Source: an uncultured Moraxella sp. | GTDB taxonomy: Bacteria > Pseudomonadota > Gammaproteobacteria > Pseudomonadales > Moraxellaceae | Length of the DNA stretch: 34,751 bases | Assembly: GCA_916720335.1 (NCBI GenBank) | Contig: CAKAQU010000001.1 | Coordinates: 1-34,751 of the forward strand | Direction of reading: 5' to 3' | Shown: positions 15,010-23,194 of the stretch, one piece after another | Numbering within the stretch: position 1 is the stretch's first letter | How the letters are laid out: each line of letters begins with the position of its first letter | The notes under the pieces: model-generated | The model's database searches: none | Seen by the model: the letters and a program-made list of their open reading frames with translations, nothing else | What the model was told of the DNA's origin: nothing | Program-made: the position numbers and the translations under genes

Positions 15010-16326
15010 TTATAGATTTTCATCAGTATAGCGGTAACGTGCCGATAAAGCGTGAGCGTCTAAATTTTCTTGTTTGGCTAAAATATCAGCAGTTTTTGCT
15101 AAAATTTGACTGCCTGTATCAGTGCAATAAATGAGTGATGATTTTTTGCAAAAATCATAAACCCCAAGTGGCGAACTAAAACGTGCTGTACCAGAGGTTG
15201 GCAGTACATGATTGCTGCCAGCACAATAATCACCAATTGCTTCGGGGGTGTGTCTTCCCATAAAAATCGCCCCTGCATGACGAATGTGTGTTTCAACCAA
15301 TTCTGGACTATCTAATGACAGTTCCAGATGTTCTGGTGCAACCTGGTTGATAACATCAATGCCTTGCTGTCTGTCTTTTACCCAAATTAGCGCCCCACGA
15401 TTTTGTAAAGCGGTTCTGGCAATCTCTGATTTTGGCAGCGATAACAAGGCTTTTTCGATGGCATTTTTTACATCTTGGAGCTGTTTTTTGCAGGTAGTTA
15501 CAAAAATAGCTTGAGCAACGGTGTCATGCTCAGCTTGGGATAATAAATCCATTGCCAGCCAATCGGCATTATCTTGCTGTTCGCCTTCAGCATATACCAA
15601 CACTTCGGATGGTCCTGCTATCATATCAATGCCTACCTGACCAAAAACGGCGCGTTTGGCGGCAGCAACATATTTATTGCCAGGACCTGTGATTTTATCC
15701 ACTTTTTGAATACTGTTTGTACCATACGCTAATGCCGCAACTGCTTGGGCTCCACCAATGGTAATTACCGTATTAACACCTGCTAAATATGCTGCCGCTA
15801 AAACCAATGGATTAAGTTCACCATTTGGAGCAGGGACAACCATCGTGATGTTGCCAACGCCTGCAACTTTGGCAGGAATAGCATTCATCAACACACTTGA
15901 TGGATAGCTTGCTAATCCTCCCGGCACATAAATGCCTACACGGTCAAGCGGCGTTACTTTTTGTCCTAATGTATTGCCTAATTCGTCTGTAAATAAAAAC
16001 CCAGATTCTTTTTGGTGTTGGTGAAATGAAAAAATACGCCCAGCTGATAATTCTAAGGCGTGCTTGACGTCATCTGCAAGATTATCAAAGGCTTGCTTTA
16101 AGGTATTTGAGTCAATAAACAGCTCATTGATGCTGGTTGCAGGATGTTTATCCAACGTTTGGGTCAATTCAAGTAATGCGTTATCGCCATTTTGTCTTAT
16201 TCTTTGAATGATGGTGTCCACAGTTTGAATAAGCTGATTGTCAGTTACAGTCTCAAAGGCAAGCAGAGTATTGAGCTTGTTTTGAAAATCAGGCTCTTGG
16301 CTGTTTAAAATTCTTATGCTTGACAT
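15010..16326 (-). CDS. hisD: Histidinol dehydrogenase
   Basis: 438 aa zinc enzyme that oxidises histidinol to histidine in two NAD-dependent steps. The signature IDMIAGPSEVLVYA and the conserved QAEHDT segment (Gln and His zinc/catalytic residues) are present, as are the HAGAIFMG and YCAGSNHVLPT blocks. A good AAAGGTG ribosome site precedes the ATG. It is preceded by the unusual 162-residue gene rather than directly by hisG. Confidence 0.97.
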   Translation of the reverse strand: MSSIRILNSQEPDFQNKLNTLLAFETVTDNQLIQTVDTIIQRIRQNGDNALLELTQTLDKHPATSINELFIDSNTLKQAFDNLADDVKHALELSAGRIFSFHQHQKESGFLFTDELGNTLGQKVTPLDRVGIYVPGGLASYPSSVLMNAIPAKVAGVGNITMVVPAPNGELNPLVLAAAYLAGVNTVITIGGAQAVAALAYGTNSIQKVDKITGPGNKYVAAAKRAVFGQVGIDMIAGPSEVLVYAEGEQQDNADWLAMDLLSQAEHDTVAQAIFVTTCKKQLQDVKNAIEKALLSLPKSEIARTALQNRGALIWVKDRQQGIDVINQVAPEHLELSLDSPELVETHIRHAGAIFMGRHTPEAIGDYCAGSNHVLPTSGTARFSSPLGVYDFCKKSSLIYCTDTGSQILAKTADILAKQENLDAHALSARYRYTDENL

Positions 16327-16348
16327 AAAGCACCTTTATTAACAAAAA

Positions 16349-16837
16349 TCATTTGGCAGAAAAATTCAATTCTACAGTCGGTATGACATGGTTAGCAACA
16401 TATGCACACACCAACATATGAGACCTAATCACCATGTCATCATCTATCGAATAAGGTTTAGCGCTTTTTAGTAGTTCAGTAGGGCTACCTTTGGCGTTTT
16501 TTTCCGCAAACCCTCTACCTATACCTCCTTGAAATGGCGGTTTTGGTCGATGAATATCAATCGGACAATCAGCAAAGAACTGATAAGATGCTGATTTTAA
16601 ATATTTATTTTCTTCACCATTTATTGGCTTGGGATTAGCAAAATTTTCTAAGACAACGTAGCCTAACTGTGGCTTTACATCAACCTTAAGCCCAATGGGT
16701 TTTTGATAAATAATGGTACTTTTGATGATAAATAGTTCACTACCATCACTATCCTTGCCAAGCACCATAAAATCATCTGACACGCTTGCTAACGCCATGA
16801 CGGGTAGCAATAAACCCCATAATAACCATTTTTTCAT
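16349..16837 (-). CDS. Exported protein of unknown function inserted between hisG and hisD
   Basis: 162 aa with an N-terminal signal peptide (MKKWLLWGLLLPVMALASVS). A perfect AAGGAG ribosome site lies at the very end of hisG, and the start is one base past the hisG stop codon. Two cysteines (Cys91 and Cys144) could form a disulfide in the periplasm. Size and layout recall surface-adhesin protein E-like proteins, but I could not confirm this. Residues 97-123 (KPPFQGGIGRGF, then Lys/Gly/Ser-rich) look like an in-frame repeat insertion. A histidine operon is an odd place for an exported protein; in related genera hisG and hisD are adjacent. Confidence 0.72.
   Translation of the reverse strand: MKKWLLWGLLLPVMALASVSDDFMVLGKDSDGSELFIIKSTIIYQKPIGLKVDVKPQLGYVVLENFANPKPINGEENKYLKSASYQFFADCPIDIHRPKPPFQGGIGRGFAEKNAKGSPTELLKSAKPYSIDDDMVIRSHMLVCAYVANHVIPTVELNFSAK
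16469..16549 (-). repeat. Possible dispersed repeat inserted in frame
   Basis: The coding stretch for KPPFQGGIGRGF has the look of small dispersed repeats that translate to PPFQGGIGG-like peptides in many bacterial genomes. Imperfect inverted ends are present (AAACC and GGGTTT around CGCCATTTCAAGGAGG). No second copy is seen in this window. Confidence 0.35.
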
Positions 16838-16838
16838 T

Positions 16839-17480
16839 TTAATCTCCTTGTACCGTTTTTTCTAAAATCTGTAAAATTGGCGATAATTGGCTTAATTTAC
16901 GTTTATAACTGGCAGGATTGGCAATCAGTCGTGAGGATACTTGGCAAATCTCATCTAAAGGTTCAAGCCCATTGGCGCGCAAGGTATTGCCTGTATCTAC
17001 CACATCTACAATCAAATCACCCAGTCCCACAAGTGGCGCAAGTTCCATAGAACCATACAGTTTGATGATATCCACCTGCATGCCCTTGTTGGCAAAGTAT
17101 TGACGGGCAACATTGGCGTATTTTGTTGCAATACGTAAGCGGCGGCTGGGCAAAGTTTGACCAGCAATGCCTGCTGTCATTAGACGGCATTTGGCAATTT
17201 TTAAATCCAGCAGTTCATAAACGCTGGCATTATATTCCATTAAAACATCTTTTCCTGCCACACCAATATCAGCCGCTCCATGTTCTACATAAGTTGGTAC
17301 ATCAGATGCTCGTAAAATCAAAAAATTTACATCAGGATTAGTGGTTTGAAAAATTAGCTTACGAGAATGATGAATGTCTTCCAAAGGACAAATATCAGCT
17401 TTGGCAAATAAAGGTAGTGTTTCTTCCAAAATTCGACCCTTGGATAAAGCAATGGTCAAACCGTCAAACCGTTGATTCAT
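16839..17480 (-). CDS. hisG: ATP phosphoribosyltransferase, short form
   Basis: About 213 aa from the ATG at 17480 (GGGAAAATAAT upstream); an in-frame TTG seven codons earlier is unlikely. First step of histidine synthesis, joining ATP and PRPP. The length shows the short form, which lacks the C-terminal regulatory domain and needs HisZ as partner; hisZ is not in this window. Conserved blocks: ALSKGRILEETLPLF, the RASDVPTYVEHGAADIGVAGKD loop and the PRPP-binding DLIVDVVDTGNTLRANGL. It appears to have its own promoter downstream of a murA terminator. Confidence 0.95.
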   Translation of the reverse strand: MNQRFDGLTIALSKGRILEETLPLFAKADICPLEDIHHSRKLIFQTTNPDVNFLILRASDVPTYVEHGAADIGVAGKDVLMEYNASVYELLDLKIAKCRLMTAGIAGQTLPSRRLRIATKYANVARQYFANKGMQVDIIKLYGSMELAPLVGLGDLIVDVVDTGNTLRANGLEPLDEICQVSSRLIANPASYKRKLSQLSPILQILEKTVQGD

Positions 17481-17565
17481 ATTATTTTCCCTATTTTTCA
17501 AATCAAGTTAGGCAAATACCATCAAACAAATGCGATCAAATAAATATGATTAAATGTACCTTAAG

Positions 17566-17593
17566 ATAATATCGCCTAAAATCCATTTGTAAA
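17566..17593 (-). promoter_or_regulatory. Promoter of the his genes (hisG-orf-hisD-hisC)
   Basis: On the minus strand: TTTACA (5 of 6), 16-base spacer, TATTAT (5 of 6). The -35 overlaps the T-tract of the murA terminator. The leader to the hisG ATG is about 80 bases and shows no run of histidine codons. Confidence 0.62.
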
Positions 17594-17620
17594 AACCTAT
17601 GTGCAAAACGCAATATAGGC
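17591..17620 (-). terminator. Intrinsic terminator of murA
   Basis: On the minus strand: CCTATATTGC, a short loop, then GCACATAGG with one internal mismatch region, followed by TTTTT. It lies 19 bases after the murA stop. Read-through into hisG may be partial. Confidence 0.58.
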
Positions 17621-17638
17621 GCCATCAGCACAATCAGT

Positions 17639-18898
17639 TTATTTGATTCTTTGAATATTTACGCCAAGATTGCGCAGTTTATTTTCCACATCATCATAAC
17701 CTCTATCAATATGATAAATGCGGTCAATAATACTTTCACCATCAGCACAAGCTGCTGCCATTACAAGCGACATCGATGCACGTAAATCCGTTGCCATAAC
17801 AGGGGCAGGGGTGAATTTTTCCACGCCGGTTACAACCGCCGTATGACCATCCACTCGAATGTTTGCGCCCAAACGCTGAAGTTCTGGAACGTGCATAAAG
17901 CGATTTTCAAAAATATTTTCAATGATGGTGCTGGTGCCTTCGGCTAAACAGCATACCGCCATTAGCTGAGCTTGCATATCAGTAGGAAAGCCAGGGTGGG
18001 GCTGGGTACGAATATCAACGGCTTTTGGTCGCTTTGTCATGACTGCGCGAATCCAATCTTCGCCTGAGGTGATAACTGCCCCCATAGCTTCAAATTTTTT
18101 AAGTACGGGATGTAAAAATTCTGCTGATGTGTTGGTTGTGAGTACATCTCCACAGCTCATCAACGCGCCTGCTAGGTAGGAACCTGTTTCAATACGGTCG
18201 GCAATCACGCTAAATTCACAACCATGTAAACTATGAACACCTTCAATAGTCATTGTGGTTGTACCAATGCCATCGATTTTAGCGCCCATGGCGACTAATA
18301 AGTTAGCTAAATTGACGATTTCAGGTTCACAAGCGCAATTTTTAAGGCGGGTAACGCCATCTGCCAGTGCTGCTGCCATGATGACGTTTTCGGTTCCGCC
18401 TACGGTTACCATATCAAACGTAAAATCGCAGCCAATTAAACGACCACCTTTTGGGGCTTTGGCTTTGACGTAGCCATTTTCAACATTGATGGTTGCGCCC
18501 ATCGCTTCAAAGGCTTTTAAATGTTGGTCAACAGGGCGAGAACCGATAGAGCAGCCACCTGGCAAAGAAACTTCAGCTTCACCAAAACGTGCTAAAAGTG
18601 GACCTAAAACCAAGATGGATGCACGCATGGTGCGTACCAACTCATAAGGAGCATAATAATTGCTAACAACACGAGCATCAGCAACAACCGTATTACCTTC
18701 TTTTTTGATAGCAATACCCATGCCTGAAATAAGTTTAATCAGAGTATCAGTGTCTTTTAGGGTGGGAACGTTATGCAAAACGGTTTCATCGTTTGGTAAG
18801 AGCATGGCAGCCAATAGTGGTAAAGCTGCATTTTTAGAGCCAGAAATTGCCACCTCACCAGCAATGCGGCTAGCACCAATAATTTTAAATTTATCCAT
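17639..18898 (-). CDS. murA: UDP-N-acetylglucosamine 1-carboxyvinyltransferase
   Basis: 419 aa from the ATG at 18898. A GTG two codons earlier (18904) directly abuts the ibaG stop and cannot be excluded. First committed step of peptidoglycan synthesis, moving enolpyruvate from PEP to UDP-GlcNAc. Cys116 in LPGGCSIGSRP is the PEP-binding, fosfomycin-target cysteine. The opening SGSKNAALPLLAA with the UDP-GlcNAc-contacting Lys-Asn is intact. The ibaG-murA pairing is conserved in gammaproteobacteria. Confidence 0.97.
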   Translation of the reverse strand: MDKFKIIGASRIAGEVAISGSKNAALPLLAAMLLPNDETVLHNVPTLKDTDTLIKLISGMGIAIKKEGNTVVADARVVSNYYAPYELVRTMRASILVLGPLLARFGEAEVSLPGGCSIGSRPVDQHLKAFEAMGATINVENGYVKAKAPKGGRLIGCDFTFDMVTVGGTENVIMAAALADGVTRLKNCACEPEIVNLANLLVAMGAKIDGIGTTTMTIEGVHSLHGCEFSVIADRIETGSYLAGALMSCGDVLTTNTSAEFLHPVLKKFEAMGAVITSGEDWIRAVMTKRPKAVDIRTQPHPGFPTDMQAQLMAVCCLAEGTSTIIENIFENRFMHVPELQRLGANIRVDGHTAVVTGVEKFTPAPVMATDLRASMSLVMAAACADGESIIDRIYHIDRGYDDVENKLRNLGVNIQRIK

Positions 18899-18904
18899 AA
18901 TCAC

Positions 18905-19153
18905 CTAACCTTGTTTTTTTGCTTGATACTCTGCATGAGTCAGAGCGTGAATGGTTAGGGCGTGCATTTGACCGCCTTGAATAAAAGGGTTGGCAATGGC
19001 ATAGACCATTTGCTGACGAGCGACTAGGCGTTTACCTTCAAAGCCATCATCAATAATTAAAACTTCAAATTTATTACCTTGATTGACTGCTTGAATCTGG
19101 GCGTCTTCAGCAAAATGGGGTTTGAGTAGGGCGATTAAATCGTCTGCGTTCAT
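18905..19153 (-). CDS. ibaG: BolA-family protein IbaG
   Basis: 82 aa BolA-like protein. The class-defining RLVARQQMVYA segment and the conserved His in MHALTIHALTHAEY are present. BolA proteins bind monothiol glutaredoxins and [2Fe-2S] clusters; IbaG is linked to acid stress and iron-sulfur traffic. The place immediately before murA, with the stop touching the possible murA GTG start, matches E. coli ibaG (yrbA). Confidence 0.88.
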   Translation of the reverse strand: MNADDLIALLKPHFAEDAQIQAVNQGNKFEVLIIDDGFEGKRLVARQQMVYAIANPFIQGGQMHALTIHALTHAEYQAKKQG

Positions 19154-19191
19154 ATATCACTCATGTTTACAAATTGATACAATAATTGTCT

Positions 19192-19220
19192 ATTATATCA
19201 AAGCATAAGAATGATGAACA
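19192..19220 (-). promoter_or_regulatory. Promoter of ibaG-murA
   Basis: On the minus strand: TGTTCA (3 of 6), 17-base spacer, perfect TATAAT. An inverted repeat TTGATA / TATCAA (19174-19201) covers the -10 and start region and could be an operator. Confidence 0.5.
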
Positions 19221-19246
19221 CAGATTTTTATGGTGTGCTTTGAATC

Positions 19247-20002
19247 TTATGGATTTGCTGTACCATTATAAAGCTGAACGTAACTGCTGGTTGGGGTTTC
19301 TTGCATACGCACCGTGGTTGCGCCATACATTTTTTGTTCTGGTGCGTGTGCAACCATATCGTTGGGTGAATTATCACTCATGATGTCGCTGGCGTTTAAT
19401 TCTTCGCCATTATCGGTAACCAAGGTTGCTAGCAGCACCACTTTTTCCATGCCCATAGTGTCTTCAATGGCCTCAATAATTTGACCTTGTTGAACTGGGG
19501 TGAGATAGCCCATAAGATAAACAACATCACTACGTACGGTCATTTTATACTGTGAATTAGCTTTACTTCCATGAAGGGTAATTTTAGCGCGAATCTTAGA
19601 CTTTAAAAAGTTCTCATGAGCAGTATGACTTGGACTTTTTGCTGTTGAATTCACAGTCAAATAATTGTATACCTTTTTAACATCACGCATGGATTCTGCC
19701 ATTTTTGTGATGCCTGCTTTGACTTCTTCATTTGGTACTTCGCCAGTGAGTAATACTTCACCACGAAAGCTATCAGCAACGACACGAAGTGTGCGTTCGT
19801 TCATGTTTTCAAGACCTGCAACATTGGGTAAATTCTTAATCAAAGTGTGTTCAATACCCTCGTCTATCATGCGTTCAGGTAGAGTGCGGTTTAGTACAGG
19901 TACACCATAGTTATTATTAGCGGTAATTGGTTGGTTGGCACATGCACTTAAAATCCCTGAAATTATTATGGTGAAAACCATTTTTATAGCTGCTGCTTTC
20001 AT
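19247..20002 (-). CDS. dolP: BON-domain outer membrane lipoprotein (DolP/YraP-like)
   Basis: 251 aa. The lipoprotein signal ends in LSAC with Cys21 lipidated, followed by Ala and Asn, compatible with outer-membrane sorting. Two BON domains follow: RTLRVVADSFRGEVLLTGEV to about residue 120, and SKIRAKITLHGS to about residue 200. DolP binds anionic lipid and helps outer-membrane integrity. The C-terminal 50 residues are a Met/Gln/Thr-rich tail beyond the usual protein, of unknown use. The neighbour yraN is upstream on the same strand, matching the yraN-dolP group of E. coli. Confidence 0.85.
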   Translation of the reverse strand: MKAAAIKMVFTIIISGILSACANQPITANNNYGVPVLNRTLPERMIDEGIEHTLIKNLPNVAGLENMNERTLRVVADSFRGEVLLTGEVPNEEVKAGITKMAESMRDVKKVYNYLTVNSTAKSPSHTAHENFLKSKIRAKITLHGSKANSQYKMTVRSDVVYLMGYLTPVQQGQIIEAIEDTMGMEKVVLLATLVTDNGEELNASDIMSDNSPNDMVAHAPEQKMYGATTVRMQETPTSSYVQLYNGTANP

Positions 20003-20110
20003 TGTTTTGCCTCTGACTTCATTAATGTTAATTGGTATAACTGCTTAAAAGATAAGCGAAAATTTACCAATTAATAACTCTTAATTATACCTAAGCAAAA
20101 ATCACGCCAG

Positions 20111-20503
20111 CTAAAAGATATTCTCCAACCATTCAGCCCCTATATTCTGCTTTTTGTCGTAATTAAACACAATTGCATCAAATCGGCATGGCAATTTGGC
20201 ATATTTTGGGTGTTGTTGCAAAAAATATTCGGCAGTATTTTGTAGGCAATGCTGTTTAGAGGTGATAATGCTTTGGCTGGCATTTGCATAATTGCTTTTT
20301 TTTCGAGCACGTACTTCTATAAACACCAAGACAGCTGTTGGTTTTTTAAGCTGGCAAGCAATAATGTCAATTTCACCTATTTTAGGTATGTTAAAATTGC
20401 TTTGAATGATGACAAAACCACGATAAGCCAGCCAAAGTTTGGCATAAGCCTCAAAATAATCACCAATTTGCTTGCTTGTTGGTATGTATGAGATTTTATT
20501 CAT
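20111..20503 (-). CDS. yraN: UPF0102 / YraN nuclease-fold protein
   Basis: 130 aa. The restriction-endonuclease-like core is visible: G..FEAYAKLWLAYRGF, GEIDIIA with the acidic pair, and VFIEVRARK giving the E-x-K/R element, then a conserved K-HCLQNTAEYFL helix and RFDAIVF. The fold predicts a nuclease or Holliday-junction-type enzyme, but no activity is established for the family. It is divergent from rlmH, with 42 bases between. Confidence 0.85.
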   Translation of the reverse strand: MNKISYIPTSKQIGDYFEAYAKLWLAYRGFVIIQSNFNIPKIGEIDIIACQLKKPTAVLVFIEVRARKKSNYANASQSIITSKQHCLQNTAEYFLQQHPKYAKLPCRFDAIVFNYDKKQNIGAEWLENIF

Positions 20504-20545
20504 AATGTTTGTGGTTTTATTTAACTTAAAAAAAGAGTTTAATCA

Positions 20546-21028
20546 ATGAAATTAAGAATTATCAGTATCGGACACAAAGCTCCAACTTGGGTGCAAATGG
20601 GCTTTGATGAATATTTTAAGCGTATTTTACCAATGATTACCGTACAAGTTGTTGAAATACCGCCCGTTAAAAGAAGCAAAAATCCATCAGCAGGTGAAAT
20701 TGATAAATGTAAACTCCAAGAGGGTGAGCTGATTTTGGCGGCACGATTACCTAAAGAAAAACTATGGGTTTTGGAAGTAACGGGTAAAATGCTCTCTACT
20801 GAAACGCTCGCTGATAGATTAAGTTATGCCATGCAAGATGGTCAAGACGTGGCACTGGTTATTGGTGGTGCTGATGGTGTATCTAAGGCAGTGTTGGCAG
20901 CGGCAGATTTTAAATGGTCATTGTCGGATTTAACCTTGCCCCACCCTTTGGTTAAAGTGATTTTGATGGAGCAGTTGTACCGAGCCATGAGCATTATCCA
21001 TCATCACCCTTATCATCGTGGAGGTTGA
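20546..21028 (+). CDS. rlmH: 23S rRNA (pseudouridine1915-N3)-methyltransferase
   Basis: 160 aa SPOUT-class enzyme acting on assembled 70S ribosomes at helix 69. The SAM-binding trefoil is in LVIGGADGVSKAV and the C-terminal LTLPHPLVKVILMEQLYRAMSIIHHHPYHR is diagnostic. Length is normal. The last 35 bases overlap the 3' end of the convergent 5'-nucleotidase gene. Confidence 0.96.
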   Translation: MKLRIISIGHKAPTWVQMGFDEYFKRILPMITVQVVEIPPVKRSKNPSAGEIDKCKLQEGELILAARLPKEKLWVLEVTGKMLSTETLADRLSYAMQDGQDVALVIGGADGVSKAVLAAADFKWSLSDLTLPHPLVKVILMEQLYRAMSIIHHHPYHRGG

Positions 21029-21962
21029 TTGATGTTGAATCAATATTTCTAATTCCAAAAGGAATGTGCACCGATGGTAAGATATCAATGGTATTGTCCA
21101 AATGTACTTTTTGGTCATCAAAGAAAATTTGTGGGTTGAGCGCTTTTAAAATCTCTCGTTTTGACACTCCACCTAAGAAAAAAGCTTCATTAATGTGGAC
21201 GCCCCATTGTCTGATGGTGTGAATTACTCGTTTGTGTGATGGAGCGCCACGAGCTGTAACAATGCTGATGCGTAGTTTGGGAGTATAATCATTGTTTCGG
21301 CTGGCAAATACTTCTTCTTGAATTTGAATATCAGATAGCTTTTTTAAAAAATGAGCAAGCGGTCCAGGATTGTGCGCAGTATCTTGATGCAATTCTTCAT
21401 ACTCATGAAAACCATTAAGACCTTTGTCAGCAAAGACTTTTTCGGCACTATCATCGGCAAGCACCCCGTCAAAATCTAGCGCCACTCTTAGTTCGTCATC
21501 GTTTTTATTGTCTGTGATGTGTGATTTTAAAACATGGCCTGCGGCAAATCCTTCATTGATGGCTTTTTGTACATCATCTTGGTTGGAAGATAAAAATAAA
21601 TCAATAGATAATGCATTAATGTATTTATGTGGGTAACGTCCTTCTAAAAATAATGCTCGTGAAATATTTAGATTGTGATATTCAATTGAATTCATAACCC
21701 GAAATCCTGTATCAGGATCATTTTTGGATAATAAAATAACTTCTATTGGTGGGTCTTCTGGATTAATTTGATTAATTGATAATAGTTTTTCAATAAAAGC
21801 AAAAGCTACTCCTTTTTGCAATGGCATTGATTGCATTTGTCGTTGATAATGCCGATATGCTTGTGTGCCTTGTTCACGAAATACTTTATCAGAATCTGAT
21901 AAATCAAATAATGCACTTGAGGCAAGTCCAATAACTAAACGGTTTGTTAAATCATATGCCAT
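20994..21962 (-). CDS. Cytosolic 5'-nucleotidase (NT5C1-like family)
   Basis: 322 aa. The N-terminal half contains blocks typical of this family (SSALFDLSDSDKVF, PLQKGVAFAFIEKLL, ILLSKNDPDTGFRVMNSIE). The HAD-type catalytic motif ALDFDGVLADD is at about residues 161-171, with the nucleophile and general acid aspartates. A later VTARGAPSHKRV matches the motif II region, and FFDDQKVHL supplies the metal-binding acids. It likely dephosphorylates nucleoside 5'-monophosphates in the cytosol. It is transcribed alone; an inverted repeat lies 25-50 bases upstream. Confidence 0.87.
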   Translation of the reverse strand: MAYDLTNRLVIGLASSALFDLSDSDKVFREQGTQAYRHYQRQMQSMPLQKGVAFAFIEKLLSINQINPEDPPIEVILLSKNDPDTGFRVMNSIEYHNLNISRALFLEGRYPHKYINALSIDLFLSSNQDDVQKAINEGFAAGHVLKSHITDNKNDDELRVALDFDGVLADDSAEKVFADKGLNGFHEYEELHQDTAHNPGPLAHFLKKLSDIQIQEEVFASRNNDYTPKLRISIVTARGAPSHKRVIHTIRQWGVHINEAFFLGGVSKREILKALNPQIFFDDQKVHLDNTIDILPSVHIPFGIRNIDSTSINLHDDKGDDG

Positions 21963-21986
21963 TTTAAACCTTTTATCATTTCATTT

Positions 21987-22012
21987 ATTGGTTAAATTAT
22001 TTAATAACCAAT
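21987..22012. promoter_or_regulatory. Inverted repeat upstream of the 5'-nucleotidase gene
   Basis: Perfect 8-bp arms ATTGGTTA / TAACCAAT separated by 10 bases. It lies 25-50 bases upstream of the gene start, a usual operator position. Confidence 0.4.
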
Positions 22013-22044
22013 TGATTGTAAAATAATTTATTTAATAATCAATT
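21997..22044. repeat. Pair of 17-bp direct repeats
   Basis: TTATTTAATAACCAATT (21997-22013) and TTATTTAATAATCAATT (22028-22044), 16 of 17 identical, spaced 31 bases start to start (about three helical turns). The first copy shares its end with the inverted repeat. Confidence 0.45.
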
Positions 22045-22204
22045 CTAATAATTAATAACACTTTTTATCTTAATTACAACATAAAAAAGACGTAAACCCA
22101 TCAATTTTATTCAATTTTCAATAAAAAATTAACAATAATTATACCAAAATGATTCAAATCCTTAAAATTTTGGTAATTCTATCGTGGCGTATTAGAACAA
22201 TTTT

Positions 22205-22213
22205 TGTTATGAT
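22205..22213 (+). promoter_or_regulatory. Candidate extended -10 promoter of the FKBP lipoprotein gene
   Basis: TGTTATGAT (TGn plus TATGAT). The best -35 at 17-base spacing is weak (TGGCGT). The start would be about 34 bases before the ATG. Confidence 0.45.
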
Positions 22214-22252
22214 ACACCGCCTATTCTTTATAAAATTATATTGAGATAATTT

Positions 22253-23083
22253 ATGAAAACTGTAAAAACACTTCTTTGCACCAGTTTAGTTGCAGCACTT
22301 TTAATGATGACAGGTTGTAATAATACCGCAAAATCTGTCAATATTACTGATAAAAGTCCAGAACTTGAACAAGTTGGTTACAGTCTTGGGTATTTGATCG
22401 GTAGCAATAATAAAAATGATATTCCTGATTTAAATATTGAAGCCTTTGAAAAAGGCATTCGTGATGGTTATTCTGGCGATGAAAAAAAACGTGCTTTGAC
22501 CCAAGAACAAATGGAAAAAGTACTGATGGAATATCAGAAAAAACGTGAAGCTGAAATTACCAAAGAAGTAGAAGCTAAAGCCAAAGCTAATAAAGAAGCT
22601 GGCGAAAAATTCTTGGCAGAAAATGAGAAAAAAGAAGGGGTGCAAAAAACCGCTTCAGGTTTACAGTATAAAGTGATTACTGAAGGCACTGGTGCAAAAC
22701 CTAAAGCAACGGACACCGTTACTGTACACTATGAAGGTAAACTGATTGATGGTAAAGTATTTGACAGCTCTTATGAACGTGGTGAGCCTGTATCATTTCG
22801 CCTAAACGAGGTTATCAAAGGCTGGACTGAAGGTGTGCAATTGATGAATACTGGCAGTAAGTATGAACTGTATATCCCATCTGATTTGGCGTATGGTGAA
22901 ACAGGCAATCCTAATATTGAACCAAATAGTGTGTTGATTTTTACGGTTGAGTTATTGGATGAAGCTGCCGCCAAAAAAGCTCAAGCTGATGCTAAAGCTA
23001 AGCAAGAAGCTCAAATGGCGGAACTTCAAAAGCTAGCACAACAAACTAAGCCAGAAGAAGCTAAAAAAGAAGTGGCAAAATAA
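22253..23083 (+). CDS. FKBP-type peptidyl-prolyl isomerase lipoprotein (Mip/FkpA-like)
   Basis: 276 aa. The lipoprotein signal ends in MTGC with Cys22 lipidated. Residues 30-125 form the helical FKBP N-terminal dimerisation domain with a long charged helix (Lys/Glu/Ala-rich). The FKBP fold runs from about 135 to 245 with VTVHYEGKLIDGKVFDSSYERGEP, VIKGWTEGVQLM and YGETGNPNIEPNSVLIF, the drug- and proline-binding residues all present. The tail after 245 is Ala/Lys/Gln-rich and helical. It likely folds envelope proteins in the periplasm. It is a single-gene unit with its own terminator. Confidence 0.92.
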   Translation: MKTVKTLLCTSLVAALLMMTGCNNTAKSVNITDKSPELEQVGYSLGYLIGSNNKNDIPDLNIEAFEKGIRDGYSGDEKKRALTQEQMEKVLMEYQKKREAEITKEVEAKAKANKEAGEKFLAENEKKEGVQKTASGLQYKVITEGTGAKPKATDTVTVHYEGKLIDGKVFDSSYERGEPVSFRLNEVIKGWTEGVQLMNTGSKYELYIPSDLAYGETGNPNIEPNSVLIFTVELLDEAAAKKAQADAKAKQEAQMAELQKLAQQTKPEEAKKEVAK

Positions 23084-23096
23084 TTCATTATTCTGC

Positions 23097-23123
23097 AAAA
23101 CCAAGTGGTTGCCGCTTGGTTTT
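23097..23123 (+). terminator. Intrinsic terminator of the FKBP gene
   Basis: Stem AAAACCAAG / CTTGGTTTT extended inward by a wobble pair and GG/CC around a 3-base loop, followed by TTTT. It starts 13 bases after the stop. Confidence 0.82.
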
Positions 23124-23194
23124 GTCGTCGTTTGAATATGGGTTTTTGCTGTTGATAAAGATTTAATGATTAAGCAATATTTTTCGGACCTGAT

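Noticed and set aside
17480..17559. Histidine attenuator in the hisG leader
   Set aside because: The leader of about 80 bases shows no peptide with clustered histidine codons and no competing hairpins that I can see.
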